Below are positions 43,925 to 53,005 of a DNA stretch of 64,000 nucleotides, piece by piece. Under the pieces are notes generated by a model. That model saw only the letters and a program-made list of their open reading frames with translations, was not told the origin of the DNA and searched no databases. The DNA is taken from assembly GCF_014645555.1 (NCBI RefSeq), contig NZ_BMLY01000005.1:62001-126000 (forward strand). Reading direction: 5' to 3'. Position 1 is the stretch's first letter. Each line of letters opens with the position of its first letter. The DNA comes from Silvimonas amylolytica (lineage in GTDB: Bacteria > Pseudomonadota > Gammaproteobacteria > Burkholderiales > Chitinibacteraceae). A program made the translations under genes and the position numbers.

Positions 43925-45121
43925 TTACCCTTTGGCCGGAAACTGCCGGTCCAGGTCAGACGGTGTATCCATCGGCACCTTGGCCGGTGTCACCGCCATC
44001 CCTGGACGTACCTTCTGCAGCCCATTCACCACAATCACATCGCCCGCCTTCAACCCGCTTTTCACCAGCCGCAGGTTGTCGACATCGCTACCCAGTTCCA
44101 CCGTGCGGTAAACCAGCTTGTTGTCCGCGCCGACCACCAGCACAAACTTCTTGCCCAGGTCAGAACTGACCGCCCGATCGTTGATCAGGATGCCGTCGCG
44201 CTGGCCTTCACCAATCAGCTTGAGCCGCACAAACAGGCCCGGCGTGAACTCGCCGTTCTGGTTGTCGAACACGGCGCGGGCGCGGATGGTGCCGGTGCGC
44301 GGGTTCACCTGGTTATCCAGGAAATCCACAGCACCCTGATGCGGGTAGCCGGCTTCATCGGCAAGACCAAGGAAGATCGGGTACTTGTCGTCGGCCGCGT
44401 TCACTTTGTGCTGACGTGCTTGTTGCTGGTACTTCAGGAACGTTTGCTCGTCCGCATCAAAGTAGGCATACACCTTGTCGGTAGAGACCACGGTGGTCAG
44501 CAAACTGGCCCCTGCTGCGCTGCTACTCACCAGGTTGCCCGCCGTGATCAGCGCGTTGCTCACGCGGCCGTTGATGGGCGCGGTGACGTGGGTGTATTCC
44601 AGGTTGAGCCTGGCCGAAGCCAGTTCCGCCGAGGTGGCATCGACCTGAGCGGTCGCGGCCAGCAGTGCCGTGTTGCGGGCGTCAAAGTCTTCCTGGCTGA
44701 TCGCGTCTTGTGACTTCAGGCGTTGGGCGCGTTCGGCATCGCTGTGCGCCTGGGCCAGGTGGGCTTTGGCAGACTGGTTTTCCGCAGTCAGGCGATCGAC
44801 CTCTGCCTGGAAGGGGCGCGGGTCAATCTGGAACAAGAGATCGCCCTTCTTGACCACCGCACCTTCGCGAAAGTTGACGGTTTGCACGTAACCACTCACA
44901 CGGGGACGGATTTCCACCGTTTGCGGCGCTTCCAGCCGGCCGGTGAACTCATCCCAGTCGTTGAGTGATTTGTGCACCACTGCCGCCACGCTCACCGTCG
45001 GGGGCGGTGGCGCAGCGGCTTGCTCACTGGCGCGGCTGTCCTGGCAGGCAGACAACACCGCCGCAGCAATGGGGGCGAGCACCAGCAAGGCGGCAACTGA
45101 TGAAATGCGTTTGCGTTGCAT
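43925..45121 (-). CDS. RND efflux periplasmic adaptor (MexE/AcrA family)
   Basis: A 398-residue membrane-fusion lipoprotein. The lipobox is VLSAC (Cys about 26). Lipoyl half-domains flank a coiled-coil hairpin: VEIRPRVSGYVQTVNFREGA, then helices AEVDRLTAENQSAKAHLAQA to ATSAELASARLNLE, then YTHVTAPINGRVSNALITAG. The beta-barrel part includes VDFLDNQVNPRTGTIRARAV. It links the pump to the NodT channel. Pump and channel follow on the same strand after a repeat-filled gap. No regulator gene is directly adjacent. Confidence 0.93.
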   Translation of the reverse strand: MQRKRISSVAALLVLAPIAAAVLSACQDSRASEQAAAPPPPTVSVAAVVHKSLNDWDEFTGRLEAPQTVEIRPRVSGYVQTVNFREGAVVKKGDLLFQIDPRPFQAEVDRLTAENQSAKAHLAQAHSDAERAQRLKSQDAISQEDFDARNTALLAATAQVDATSAELASARLNLEYTHVTAPINGRVSNALITAGNLVSSSAAGASLLTTVVSTDKVYAYFDADEQTFLKYQQQARQHKVNAADDKYPIFLGLADEAGYPHQGAVDFLDNQVNPRTGTIRARAVFDNQNGEFTPGLFVRLKLIGEGQRDGILINDRAVSSDLGKKFVLVVGADNKLVYRTVELGSDVDNLRLVKSGLKAGDVIVVNGLQKVRPGMAVTPAKVPMDTPSDLDRQFPAKG

Positions 45122-45224
45122 GACGTTTCTCCGAAAAAAAGTTGGCTGTTATCCACGGCTGTATCGCCGTTTGATTCCGGTACTGCGAACTACTTGATTG
45201 AAAAAGGGGAAGGGCAGATGGGCG

Positions 45225-46247
45225 CTAGAGGGCGACCACCAGCTTGCCGACGTGCCGGCCACGGCGCAGGGCGTCGTAGGCGGCGGGGGTTTCGTCAAAG
45301 CCGAAAAGATCACTGATTACCGGCTTGATCCGGTTGACTGACAACGCGGCCAGCAGCGCCTGGAACATGCTGCGGCTGCCCACATTGACGCCTTGCAAGC
45401 GCACCTGGCGCTCCAGCACCTGTCGCGGGTCCAGCAAAGTGCCCTGGCTGGCCAGATCACCCACCACGCTGACCTTGCCGCCGACCCGCGTCGCGGCGAC
45501 CGAGCGCGGCAGGGTGTCGCCACAAACATCGACCATCTGATCTACACCGCGGCCCTCGGTCCACGCCATCAAGCCGTTTTGCCATTCCGGCATACGGTGA
45601 TGGTTGATGGTGTAACTCGCGCCCATGTGCACGGCACGGCACAGTTTGTCGTCATCACCACTGATCACCGCCACCCGCGCACCCGCCGCCACGGCCAGTT
45701 GTAGCGCCATGGATGCCACACCACCTGTGCCCAGCACCGCCACGTACTCACCCGGTCGCACCGCGCCGTGTTCCATCAACGCATGCCAGGCGGTGACACC
45801 GGCGCAAGGCAACGCGGCGGCTTCTTCAAAGCTCAGGGCGTCAGGCAGCGGCAACAGCGCGGATTCGCTAAACACCGCGAACTCGCTGGCCACACCGTCG
45901 CTGTCCGCGCCGAACGTGCGGCGGGTGTTCTCTTGCGTGGCGTTCTGGCTGGTCCAGTCCGGGAAGAACGTGTTGACCACCCGCTGACCCAATCGCAGGC
46001 TGCGCACTTCTTTGCCCAGTTCGATCACTTCACCTGATGAATCCGACAACGGCACCACAGCGTGCTCGGCCCGGTAACCCAGGCAACCATCCGCAATGGC
46101 CAGATCCCGATGATTGAGCGACACCGCCCGCACCCGCACCAGTACATCCCGTGGACCCAGCGCCGGCGTGGCGCGGCTCTTCTGCAAACGCAGTGATGCA
46201 CTGCCGCATTGAGAGGGGTCGAGGACAAAGGCGCGCATGTCGGCCAT
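45225..46247 (-). CDS. Zinc-type alcohol dehydrogenase / quinone reductase family oxidoreductase
   Basis: A 340-residue medium-chain dehydrogenase/reductase. The N-terminal GroES-like part has VLVRVRAVSLNHRDLAIADG. The Rossmann part has VAVLGTGGVASMALQLAVAA (G-T-G-G-V-A-S) and GVDQMVDVCGDTLPRSVAAT. Residues of the structural zinc lobe (four Cys) are absent and catalytic Cys/His/Cys ligands are not evident, so a quinone-reductase-like or zinc-independent activity is likely. The start is ATG 46247 or 46238. A palindrome of TetR-operator type lies about 40 bp upstream. The efflux adaptor follows 103 bp downstream on the same strand, so they may be coexpressed. Confidence 0.83.
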   Translation of the reverse strand: MADMRAFVLDPSQCGSASLRLQKSRATPALGPRDVLVRVRAVSLNHRDLAIADGCLGYRAEHAVVPLSDSSGEVIELGKEVRSLRLGQRVVNTFFPDWTSQNATQENTRRTFGADSDGVASEFAVFSESALLPLPDALSFEEAAALPCAGVTAWHALMEHGAVRPGEYVAVLGTGGVASMALQLAVAAGARVAVISGDDDKLCRAVHMGASYTINHHRMPEWQNGLMAWTEGRGVDQMVDVCGDTLPRSVAATRVGGKVSVVGDLASQGTLLDPRQVLERQVRLQGVNVGSRSMFQALLAALSVNRIKPVISDLFGFDETPAAYDALRRGRHVGKLVVAL

Positions 46248-46285
46248 CCAGATAATGATTGATTGCGGCAAGAATATTGATAAAC

Positions 46286-46300
46286 TAGACCAGTCGTCTA
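46286..46300. promoter_or_regulatory. TetR-type operator palindrome upstream of the dehydrogenase
   Basis: TAGAC-CAGTC-GTCTA is a perfect 5-bp inverted repeat with a 5-bp spacer, the pattern of NemR/AcrR-class sites that control reductases and efflux pumps. No TetR gene is in the window. Confidence 0.55.
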
Positions 46301-46572
46301 ATTGACAGTTGATAACAATGTCATCACCAGGAATGATGGATAAACAACGCAGTTGAACACTGGCGCGGTTTCAACGCGTTTGTGGCAGATGCAAGCCTGT
46401 ATTAGAAAAATCGAAAGTGGGTTGTAGTGTCAGTGGTTGTCAGCATGAAATTTGCGTGAACCTATTGATTTGGCATGTGGTAATCATCACCTGTAGTGAT
46501 TAGTTGGTTTGGTGTGAGTCCACGTGATTTCCGGGCAAAACCCGGAGAGCAAACTGGGTTGTGGTTGCGGTT

Positions 46573-46769
46573 GTTTTTGACTTTCTCCCCCTGTCGAGGA
46601 CTTTTCCGATTGAGGGAGGGAGACCTTGGGCTCCCGACTGATTGAGGGAAGCCCGGAGGGCAAAAGTCCGGGGGTCGCCTTTTCTTTGGGTACTTTCTTT
46701 TGGCGACCCAAAAGAAAGTACCGTGCTCCGGGCACCCCCGGTATCAAAAACACCCGCGCCGAAGGCGCT
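46573..46769 (+). repeat. Structured dispersed repeat, copy 2
   Basis: Same architecture as copy 1 with paired changes: outer GGACTTTT (46598)/AAAAGTCC (46662); central GGTACTTTCTTTTGG (46689-46703)/CCAAAAGAAAGTACC (46708-46722) with loop CGAC; CCGGG-CACC-CCCGG; terminal GCGCC-GAA-GGCGC followed by TAAC. Confidence 0.8.
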
Positions 46770-47056
46770 AACACATATCGCAAAGGTGGATTGTCGCTGC
46801 CGCTCCGAATCCACCCTACAAGGCTGGCCTTCTTGCCAATAAAGGCCACCTCCGGCGGCTGGACTGGATTCCGGCTCAAGGGGCCCGCCGAGGACCGGAA
46901 TGGCGAGCCGGTGAAGAATGAAGTTCATTCATATTGCGGACAACGTGGTCCCAAAAGCAGCGAACAGGTAGCCAAATATGGCAAGTGCGCTGCTTATGAA
47001 ACAAACAAATATCCCGCGCCGCAAGGCGCTAACCTTCCATCAACCAGGAACCCCTC

Positions 47057-48040
47057 ATGCGTGATGTAGACCTGAACCTCCTCTCCATCTTCGACGCCAT
47101 CATGACCGAGGGCTCCGTCACCAAGGCGGCCCAGCAACTGGCCATGACGCAATCTGCGGTCAGCAACGCCGTTGCCCGCATGCGCGTGGTGTGGAAAGAC
47201 CCACTCTTCATCAAGGAAGGCCGTGGCATCCGTCCCACGCCGCGTGCATCGGCCATCTGGCGGGATATTGGCCTGCCGCTGGCCACGATCCGCGAAACCA
47301 TCAATCCGGCGCCGTTTGACCCGGCCACCACGGCGCGCCGGTTCCGTATTGCGGCGACCGACCATATGACCTACCCGTTGTGGCCGCCACTACGCAACCT
47401 GCTGGAAGCGCGTGCACCGGGCATCGATATTCTGGCCGTGCCAATCCGCGTGAACGGCCTGAAAGACCAGTTCGACGAGAACGAGATTGACCTCGCTGTC
47501 GGCGTCAAAGCCTTGCCAGGCGGTGAATTGCGTCAGCAATGGATGTTCGATACCGGCTTTGTCTGCGCCATGCGCCGCAATCATCCGCTGGCTAATCGGC
47601 CGCTATCGCTGGAAAACTTTCTGAGCGCGGATCACCTGCTGGTCTCACTCTCGGGTGATCCGGTCGGGTTTGTGGATGAGTTGTTACTGCAAAAGGGCAT
47701 GCGCCGCCGCGTGGCCATGACGGTGAACAATTTCTATGGCGTGATCGACTTGCTGACCGCCTGTAACCTGATCGCCGTCGTGCCAGAAAGCGTAGTGCTG
47801 ACGCACCCGCGCCGCGCTGAAATCCATGCCACCCCCTTGCCGTTTGAGATGCCGCAGTCTCACGCGCATATGGTTTGGCATAACCGGTGCGAGCGTGATC
47901 CGGGGCATCAGTGGTTGCGGCAGACGATTATGGATATCTGTATGCGGGTGTGTGCGTCGTGTGAGAGCCGGTTGTTGCCGGGGGCGGGATCGTCGTCGCA
48001 GCAGTGGCAGGATCCGATGCCGGCGTTGCTGGAGGAGTAA
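47057..48040 (+). CDS. LysR-family transcriptional regulator
   Basis: A 327-residue regulator. The N-terminal helix-turn-helix is DLNLLSIFDAIMTEGSVTKA then AQQLAMTQSAVSNAVARMR, of the NodD/SyrM-like branch. The effector domain follows (FRIAATDHMTYPLWPPLRNL; ENEIDLAVGVKALPGGE; FYGVIDLLTACNLIAVVPES). It stands alone, bracketed by inverted copies 2 and 3 of the structured repeat, so its target is not obvious. The C-terminal tail after SRLLPGAG is low-complexity and may be non-conserved. The ATG is preceded by AGGAACCCCTC. Confidence 0.88.
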   Translation: MRDVDLNLLSIFDAIMTEGSVTKAAQQLAMTQSAVSNAVARMRVVWKDPLFIKEGRGIRPTPRASAIWRDIGLPLATIRETINPAPFDPATTARRFRIAATDHMTYPLWPPLRNLLEARAPGIDILAVPIRVNGLKDQFDENEIDLAVGVKALPGGELRQQWMFDTGFVCAMRRNHPLANRPLSLENFLSADHLLVSLSGDPVGFVDELLLQKGMRRRVAMTVNNFYGVIDLLTACNLIAVVPESVVLTHPRRAEIHATPLPFEMPQSHAHMVWHNRCERDPGHQWLRQTIMDICMRVCASCESRLLPGAGSSSQQWQDPMPALLEE

Positions 48041-48044
48041 AAAG

Positions 48045-48064
48045 GATGGGCTTGCGAGCCCATC
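48045..48064 (+). terminator. Hairpin after the LysR gene
   Basis: GATGGGCT pairs with AGCCCATC across TGCG, 5 bp after the stop codon; no T-run follows, so termination is uncertain. Confidence 0.4.
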
Positions 48065-48209
48065 ACTTCGTCATTCCGGCCTGGCGCCGGAGTCTTGTTT
48101 GGCCGCTGCAAGTGGCCTTTGCTGGCCGTTGCCAAAATGTAGCCCGGATGGCGGTCGCAAGGCCGGGAATCCGGGGTCGCGGGCCTGGTTCATATTATTG
48201 TGGGTTGTT

Positions 48210-48408
48210 AGCGCCTTGCGGCGCGGGTGAAAGGCATTTGATACCCGGGGTGCCGGGCCCACGTTACTTTCTTTGCTTCGCCAAAGAAAGTAACCAAAGA
48301 AAGGCGACCCCAGCCTGGCGGCCCTCCGGGCTGCCCTCAGTCGGTCGGGAGCCTGGGGTCTCCCTCGCTCCTTCGGCGCTTGGCTTTAATGGGGGAGAAA
48401 GTCAAAAG
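48210..48408 (-). repeat. Structured dispersed repeat, copy 3 (inverted)
   Basis: Reverse orientation. Terminal GCGCC-TTGC-GGCGC; central GTTACTTTCTTTG (48263-48275)/CAAAGAAAGTAAC (48282-48294); outer stem AGCCTGGCG/CGCTTGGCT, mostly paired; ends AGTCAAAAG. Confidence 0.8.
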
Positions 48409-48591
48409 CAACCCCAACCCCGCAAACCATCTTTACGCAAGCATGATCTGATTGCTCCACCACCTCGTCATTCCCGCGAAGGCGGGAATCCAGCTACGCT
48501 CTTGGCGATCCACAAACGTGGAAATGGCTCCGCGGAATGGCTCCGAAAAGAGGCGATCCATCAAGCGATGACGGATCGCGAAACACTTCCC

Positions 48592-50013
48592 TCAACGCGG
48601 CACCAGCACGGCCTTCGGTTCCAGAAACGCTTCCATCCCGTTCTTGCCGTATTCCCGGCCAATGCCGGACTGTTTGAACCCGCCAAATGGTGCCGCCGGT
48701 TCGTGCGGGGCGCCGTTGATGGCCACGCGGCCGGCTTCCAGTTGGTTGGCCACGCGTTGCGCACGCGCCACGTCAGACGACAACACGTACGCCTGTAGGC
48801 CATACAGCGTGTCGTTGGCAATGCGGATGGCGTCTTCCTCGGTCTTGTAAGTGATGATCGACAACACCGGCCCAAAGATCTCCTCACGGGCAATGGTCAT
48901 GTCGTTGTGCACATCGGCAAACACGGTCGGTTTCACGAACCAGCCGTTGTCGGTGCCGTCAGGCCGGCCTTCGCCGCCGGTGAGCAATGTTGCGCCTTCT
49001 TCCTGACCCAGGCGGATATAGCGTTGTACGCGTTCCCATTGTTTCTGGCTGACCATCGGGCCGATCTGTGTTTGTGGGTCATGCGGGTCACCAGACTGGA
49101 TACTCGCCACGGCGTTTTTCACACGAGCGGCGAAGTCGGTGGCCATATGTTCCGGCACCAGAATGCGCGTGCCGGCAATGCAAGCCTGGCCGCTGTTGGT
49201 GAAGCCCGCTTGCAGTGCCTGGTCTACGGCCACGTTCAGGTCAGCATCGTCCAGCACCACGACCGGAGATTTGCCGCCCAACTCCAGGGTGATGCGTTTG
49301 AAGGTCTCGGCCCCGGCTTTCAGGATGCCTTTGCCGACGGCGCTGGAACCAGTGAAAGACACTTTGGCAATGTCCGGGTGGCTGCTGAGCACCGCGCCGA
49401 CGACCTCGCCACGGCCGGTCACAATGTTCACCACGCCTTGCGGGATGTCGGCGGCGCTTAGGGCTTCCATCACGATTTGCGTCTGGATCGCACTCATTTC
49501 GCTGGGTTTGACCACGGCGGTACAACCAGCCGCCAGCGCGGCGGCCAGCTTGCCGCAGATAAACCCGGCATTGCTGTTCCACGGCGTGATCAGGCCCGCG
49601 ACACCCAGCGGCGTCATGATGACGTCGGCCGTGCCGGCGCGGTAGGTGAAGCTGTAGTTTTCCAGTACGTTGGCGGCGTCTTCCAGTACGTTGACGGCAT
49701 GATGGGCCATCCAGCCCGCACGGGATACCGGTGCGCCGTATTCAGTCACCAGGGCTTCGGTCAGGTCATCCACACGGGCACGGACCTGGGCCGCCATACG
49801 GCGCAGCAGGGCGATACGGCTTTCTTTGCTGCTGCGGCTGAAGGTGGGGAAGGCGCGTTTGGCGGCCGCAATGGCGCGCTCTGCGTCGGTGGCGTCGGCC
49901 AGTTGTACCTGCCCGATCACCTCGGCTTTGGCCGGGTTATAGAGGTCAAAGAGTTCGGTGCCATGTGGGGTGACCAAAGCGCCATCAATAAACACCTGAT
50001 TGATGCGTTGCAT
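48592..50013 (-). CDS. NAD(P)-dependent aldehyde dehydrogenase
   Basis: A 473-residue aldehyde dehydrogenase. It shows the cofactor region TPWNSNAGFICGKLAAALAA and VVKPSE, the turn FTGSSAVGKGILKAG, the active-site glutamate in ITLELGGKSPVVVLDDA and the nucleophile cysteine in NSGQACIAGTRILVPEH. It ends with EIFGPVLSIITYKTEEDAIR and PFGGFKQSGIGREYG. It oxidises an unidentified aldehyde. It is divergent from a LysR gene (116 bp between starts), which probably controls it. Confidence 0.93.
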   Translation of the reverse strand: MQRINQVFIDGALVTPHGTELFDLYNPAKAEVIGQVQLADATDAERAIAAAKRAFPTFSRSSKESRIALLRRMAAQVRARVDDLTEALVTEYGAPVSRAGWMAHHAVNVLEDAANVLENYSFTYRAGTADVIMTPLGVAGLITPWNSNAGFICGKLAAALAAGCTAVVKPSEMSAIQTQIVMEALSAADIPQGVVNIVTGRGEVVGAVLSSHPDIAKVSFTGSSAVGKGILKAGAETFKRITLELGGKSPVVVLDDADLNVAVDQALQAGFTNSGQACIAGTRILVPEHMATDFAARVKNAVASIQSGDPHDPQTQIGPMVSQKQWERVQRYIRLGQEEGATLLTGGEGRPDGTDNGWFVKPTVFADVHNDMTIAREEIFGPVLSIITYKTEEDAIRIANDTLYGLQAYVLSSDVARAQRVANQLEAGRVAINGAPHEPAAPFGGFKQSGIGREYGKNGMEAFLEPKAVLVPR

Positions 50014-50129
50014 GTTGTTTCTCCTGGGTTCGTCGCTGTGTTTTCAGCATCCATGCAGGGAAGATAGGCTTACCGGATTGCATTAACTAGCCGTACAATC
50101 TTTGATGACTTGTTGAGGAAATCAGGACA

Positions 50130-51035
50130 ATGCAAACATCCGGCCTGAATGAACTGGAAGCTGTCCTCGCTGTTGCCCGCTTGAAGAGTTTTCGCGCAGC
50201 GGCAACAGAACTGGGGGTGTCGACTTCCGCCTTGAGCCACACTGTCGCTGCACTTGAAGCGCGTCTGGGGGTGAGGCTCTTTAACCGCACTACCCGCAGC
50301 GTGGCGCTGACCGAGGCCGGCAGCCAGTTTGCAGACCAGATCGCCCCTGCGCTGACGCTGATCCGCAGTGCCATTGATACTGCCGGTAACTACCGCGACA
50401 CGCCCTCTGGCACGTTACGGATCAATACCTCTACCGGTGCGGCGCGCGCGGCTATGCCGTTGTTCATGGCGTTTCTGCAGCGTTACCCGGACATGCGGCT
50501 GGACATCGTCACGGAGGGCAAGCTGATTGATATTGTGGTGGCGGGGTTTGATGCGGGCATCCGGCTGGCAGAGACCGTACCGCAAGACATGATCGCCATC
50601 CCGATGGGCGGGCCTTTGTCTTTTGCCGTCGTTGGTAGCCCCGACTACTTTGCGCGCAACCCGCCGCCGCAAACGCCGGGGGATTTACTGCAGCACGAGT
50701 GCATCCGCTCTCGCCTGCCCAGCGGTGGTATCTATCGCTGGGAATTCTTTCGCCACGGCGAGTCGACAGTGGTCGATGTACAGGGGCAGATCACGCTGGA
50801 TGAAGGGACATTGATGCTGGATGCTGCCCGCGCAGGTCAGGGGCTGAGTTACCTGAGCGACAGTTCGGTGGCGGCAGATCTGGCAAATGGGACGTTGGTC
50901 CGCGTTTTGCAAGAGTGGACACCCGCCTTCCCGGGTCTGTGTTTGTATTACCCCAGCCGCAAACACCTCTCTGCCGGCCTGCGCGCGTTGATAGACCTGA
51001 TCCGCAGCAGTGATTTACAGCCATCGGCCTTATGA
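50130..51035 (+). CDS. LysR-family transcriptional regulator
   Basis: A 301-residue regulator of the CrgA/AaeR-like group. The helix-turn-helix is ELEAVLAVARLKSFRAAATE then LGVSTSALSHTVAALEARLG, followed by VRLFNRTTRSVALTEAG. The effector domain is typical (DMRLDIVTEGKLIDIVVAGF; DAGIRLAETVPQDMIAIPMG). It is divergent from aldehyde dehydrogenase and its last 6 bp overlap the convergent tautomerase gene. It likely controls the dehydrogenase; the inducer is unknown. Confidence 0.92.
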   Translation: MQTSGLNELEAVLAVARLKSFRAAATELGVSTSALSHTVAALEARLGVRLFNRTTRSVALTEAGSQFADQIAPALTLIRSAIDTAGNYRDTPSGTLRINTSTGAARAAMPLFMAFLQRYPDMRLDIVTEGKLIDIVVAGFDAGIRLAETVPQDMIAIPMGGPLSFAVVGSPDYFARNPPPQTPGDLLQHECIRSRLPSGGIYRWEFFRHGESTVVDVQGQITLDEGTLMLDAARAGQGLSYLSDSSVAADLANGTLVRVLQEWTPAFPGLCLYYPSRKHLSAGLRALIDLIRSSDLQPSAL

Positions 51036-51416
51036 CGTGGCGTACTGGGCAATGCCGTTGCCGAAAGACCAGTTTTCTTTTTTTACCTCAACCAGGTTGA
51101 TCAACACGTCTTCCTGGCGCACGTGCAAATCCTTCTCCAGACTTTTGGCCAGCGTTTGGTAAAGCGACTTTTTCTGTTCTACGGTACGGCCTTCGTTCAA
51201 AGTAATCTGAACGAAGATGATCCCATCCGTCCGATGGATGCCAAGGTACTGCGGGTCATAGATCATGTGCTCGGCATCGTGTTCGGCCAGGACCTGAAAC
51301 AGATCGTGATCCGGCACATTCATGGCACTTTGCAAGGCGGCGAAAACGTGTTGACCCACGCGTTTGGCAAAGGTCGGGTCTTTGTGTTTGCGAATATCGA
51401 TGCGGACCAGCGGCAT
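51030..51416 (-). CDS. Tautomerase-family protein
   Basis: A 128-residue protein of the tautomerase superfamily (Tautomerase_2-like). Its first residue after Met is proline (MPLVRIDIRKHKD), which becomes the catalytic N-terminal Pro1. Landmarks are FAKRVGQHVFAALQSAMNVP, FQVLAEHDAEHMIYDPQYLG, IIFVQITLNEGRTVEQKKSL and DVLINLVEVKKENWSFG. ATG 51416 was chosen because only it places Pro at position 2; a longer frame to 51488 exists. It is divergent from a WrbA-like flavodoxin gene, so the pair may share control. Confidence 0.87.
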   Translation of the reverse strand: MPLVRIDIRKHKDPTFAKRVGQHVFAALQSAMNVPDHDLFQVLAEHDAEHMIYDPQYLGIHRTDGIIFVQITLNEGRTVEQKKSLYQTLAKSLEKDLHVRQEDVLINLVEVKKENWSFGNGIAQYATS

Positions 51417-51602
51417 GGTAAGGCTCCTGCTCAGGGGTATGACCGCATCATAGAGTGGGCTTCCAGCCATGCGATGCTCGTGCGCCAATCGGCAGCTTCA
51501 ACTTGTTCAGGCGGCAGACTATAGTTCCTGCCGAAACGCGCCGTTTTCTTGCCGAAGTCACTTGTTGTTCAAACTCTGATCAATACCAAAGGACCGTCAG
51601 TC

Positions 51603-52175
51603 ATGAGCAAAATCGCAATTGTCTATTTCAGCGGCTACGGCCATACCGCCAAACAGGCTGAGGCTGTGCACGAAGGTGCCGTGGCCGCCGGTGCTGAGGC
51701 CACGCTGTACCGCATTGATGGCGAAGGCAATCTGCCTGATGGCGCGTTTGATGCCATTGGCGCGGCAGACGCCATCATCTATGGCAGCCCGACCTATATG
51801 GGCGGACCGGCCTGGCAGTTCAAGAAGTTTGCCGATGCATCGTCCAAGCCATGGTTTATGCAAGCGTGGAAAAACAAAGTGGCGGCTGGCTTTACCAATT
51901 CGGCCTCTACCAACGGTGACAAGTTCTCGACGATCGAGTACTTCTGGACGCTGTCGCAACAGCACGGGCAAGTGTGGGTGGGGACAGGTCTGATGCCGGC
52001 CAATACCAAGGCCCACGGCCCGAATGATGTGAACTGGACTGCGGGTTTTGCCGGTGCGTTGGCGATCTCGCCGTCGGATGCCTCGCCAGAGGAAGCACCG
52101 CGCAGTGGTGATCTGGAAACAGCGCGTTTGCTGGGCAAGCGGGTCGTGGAATTTGCGGCGAAGCTGGCGAAGTAA
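51603..52175 (+). CDS. WrbA-like flavodoxin-fold NAD(P)H:quinone oxidoreductase
   Basis: A 190-residue FMN protein. The phosphate-binding loop is IVYFSGYGHTAKQAEAVHEG. The second FMN loop is AIIYGSPTYMGGPAWQFKKF and the third AAGFTNSASTNGDKFSTIEY. It is close to WrbA but somewhat short, with a diverged C-terminus (ALAISPSDASPEEAPRSGDL). It would reduce quinones by two electrons and limit redox cycling. It is divergent from the tautomerase gene. The ATG follows TCAGTC; no strong ribosome site. Confidence 0.85.
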   Translation: MSKIAIVYFSGYGHTAKQAEAVHEGAVAAGAEATLYRIDGEGNLPDGAFDAIGAADAIIYGSPTYMGGPAWQFKKFADASSKPWFMQAWKNKVAAGFTNSASTNGDKFSTIEYFWTLSQQHGQVWVGTGLMPANTKAHGPNDVNWTAGFAGALAISPSDASPEEAPRSGDLETARLLGKRVVEFAAKLAK

Positions 52176-52226
52176 GTTATTTGCTGCTGCCCGCCGAGTG
52201 TCGGTCTGGCGCGGGTGATCAGGAAA

Positions 52227-52264
52227 CGGTCGTTGTCGGCATGAGCTGGCGATGGCCGTTTTTT
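52227..52264 (+). terminator. Terminator after the WrbA-like gene
   Basis: CGGTCGTTGTCGGC pairs with GCTGGCGATGGCCG, using several G-T pairs, across ATGA, then six T's. Confidence 0.65.
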
Positions 52265-52341
52265 GTTTTTTGTGGCGGGAAGGGGTATTTGGAGCCTTGG
52301 CGACAATCCACCATGGCTGGTTTCAAACCTGAACCAGTGTT

Positions 52342-52590
52342 AGCGCCTGACGGCGCGGTTTGAAAAGCATTTGATACCGGCTGTGGCCGGAGCACGTTAC
52401 TTTCTTTGCTTCGCCAAAGAAAGTAACCAAAGAAAGGCGACCCCTGCGACAGCGCCCCTTCGGGGTTCCCTGCGCTTCTCGCGTGGCCCGGCAGGCTCGG
52501 GAACTCGCTACGCTCAGACACCCCTCGCCGAATTCCCGGGCCCCGCTGCGATGCTCGGCACTGCCGGAGGGGAGGCAAGTCAAAAGCAAC
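52342..52590 (-). repeat. Structured dispersed repeat, copy 4 (inverted, diverged interior)
   Basis: Terminal GCGCC-TGAC-GGCGC, central GTTACTTTCTTTG/CAAAGAAAGTAAC (52396-52427) and AGTCAAAAG end are kept. The interior between them is replaced by an unrelated GC-rich segment, making this copy about 50 bp longer. Confidence 0.75.
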
Positions 52591-52606
52591 GGCAACATCA
52601 AAAGCC

Positions 52607-52666
52607 AAAGGCAAAGGCAAAGGCAAAGGCAAAGGCAAAGGCAAAGGCAAAGGCAAAGGCAAAGGC
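52607..52666. repeat. Hexanucleotide microsatellite (AAAGGC)10
   Basis: Ten perfect tandem AAAGGC units directly beside the AGTCAAAAG end of repeat copy 4. Confidence 0.95.
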
Positions 52667-52883
52667 CCCAACGCTCGCTTGCAAGAACGGTCCACCACGC
52701 CCACCACTTCGTCATTCCCCTCGGCGGGCCCCCGCTGAGGCGGGAATCCAGTCCGCAGCCCAACGGGCTGCTTGTGGTGGATTACCGCGATCACTCTGAA
52801 TTGTCTTGAGCGGCAGGCATACATCGCAGCTGGATTCCGGCTCCAGGCCGGAATGACGAGTCAGTGGGATGCGTGTTGAATTG

Positions 52884-52980
<97 letters not shown>

Positions 52981-53005
52981 ACTTGGGTTTTGGGGTTGCC
53001 GCTGC

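Larger units (their letters stand above)
46248..47056. other. 809-bp repeat-rich interval
   Basis: Gene-less. It holds the TetR-type palindrome near the dehydrogenase, structured repeat copy 2, a GTGGATTGTCGC...CGAATCCACCCTAC segment (about 46784-46820) also seen at 43.5 kb, a CATTCC-type hairpin (about 46866-46905) and a short fragment of the repeat end (GCGCCGCAAGGCGCTAAC, about 47018-47035) just before the LysR gene. Confidence 0.65.
48041..48591. other. 551-bp repeat-rich interval
   Basis: Gene-less. After the LysR stop comes a GATGGGCT-TGCG-AGCCCATC hairpin (48045-48064), a CATTCC-type hairpin (about 48070), structured repeat copy 3 and a second CATTCCCGC/GCGGGAATC hairpin (48469-48490). 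Confidence 0.65.

Noticed and set aside
46251-46269. Fur box GATAATGATT... before the dehydrogenase
   Set aside because: Only the left half matches (10 of 19 overall) and it lies in the translation start region.
52371-52809. Frames reading through the repeats, giving Lys-Ala or Gln tracts and SKESNQRKATP-type peptides
   Set aside because: The same peptides recur wherever the structured repeat occurs, in both orientations; they are repeat translation, not proteins.
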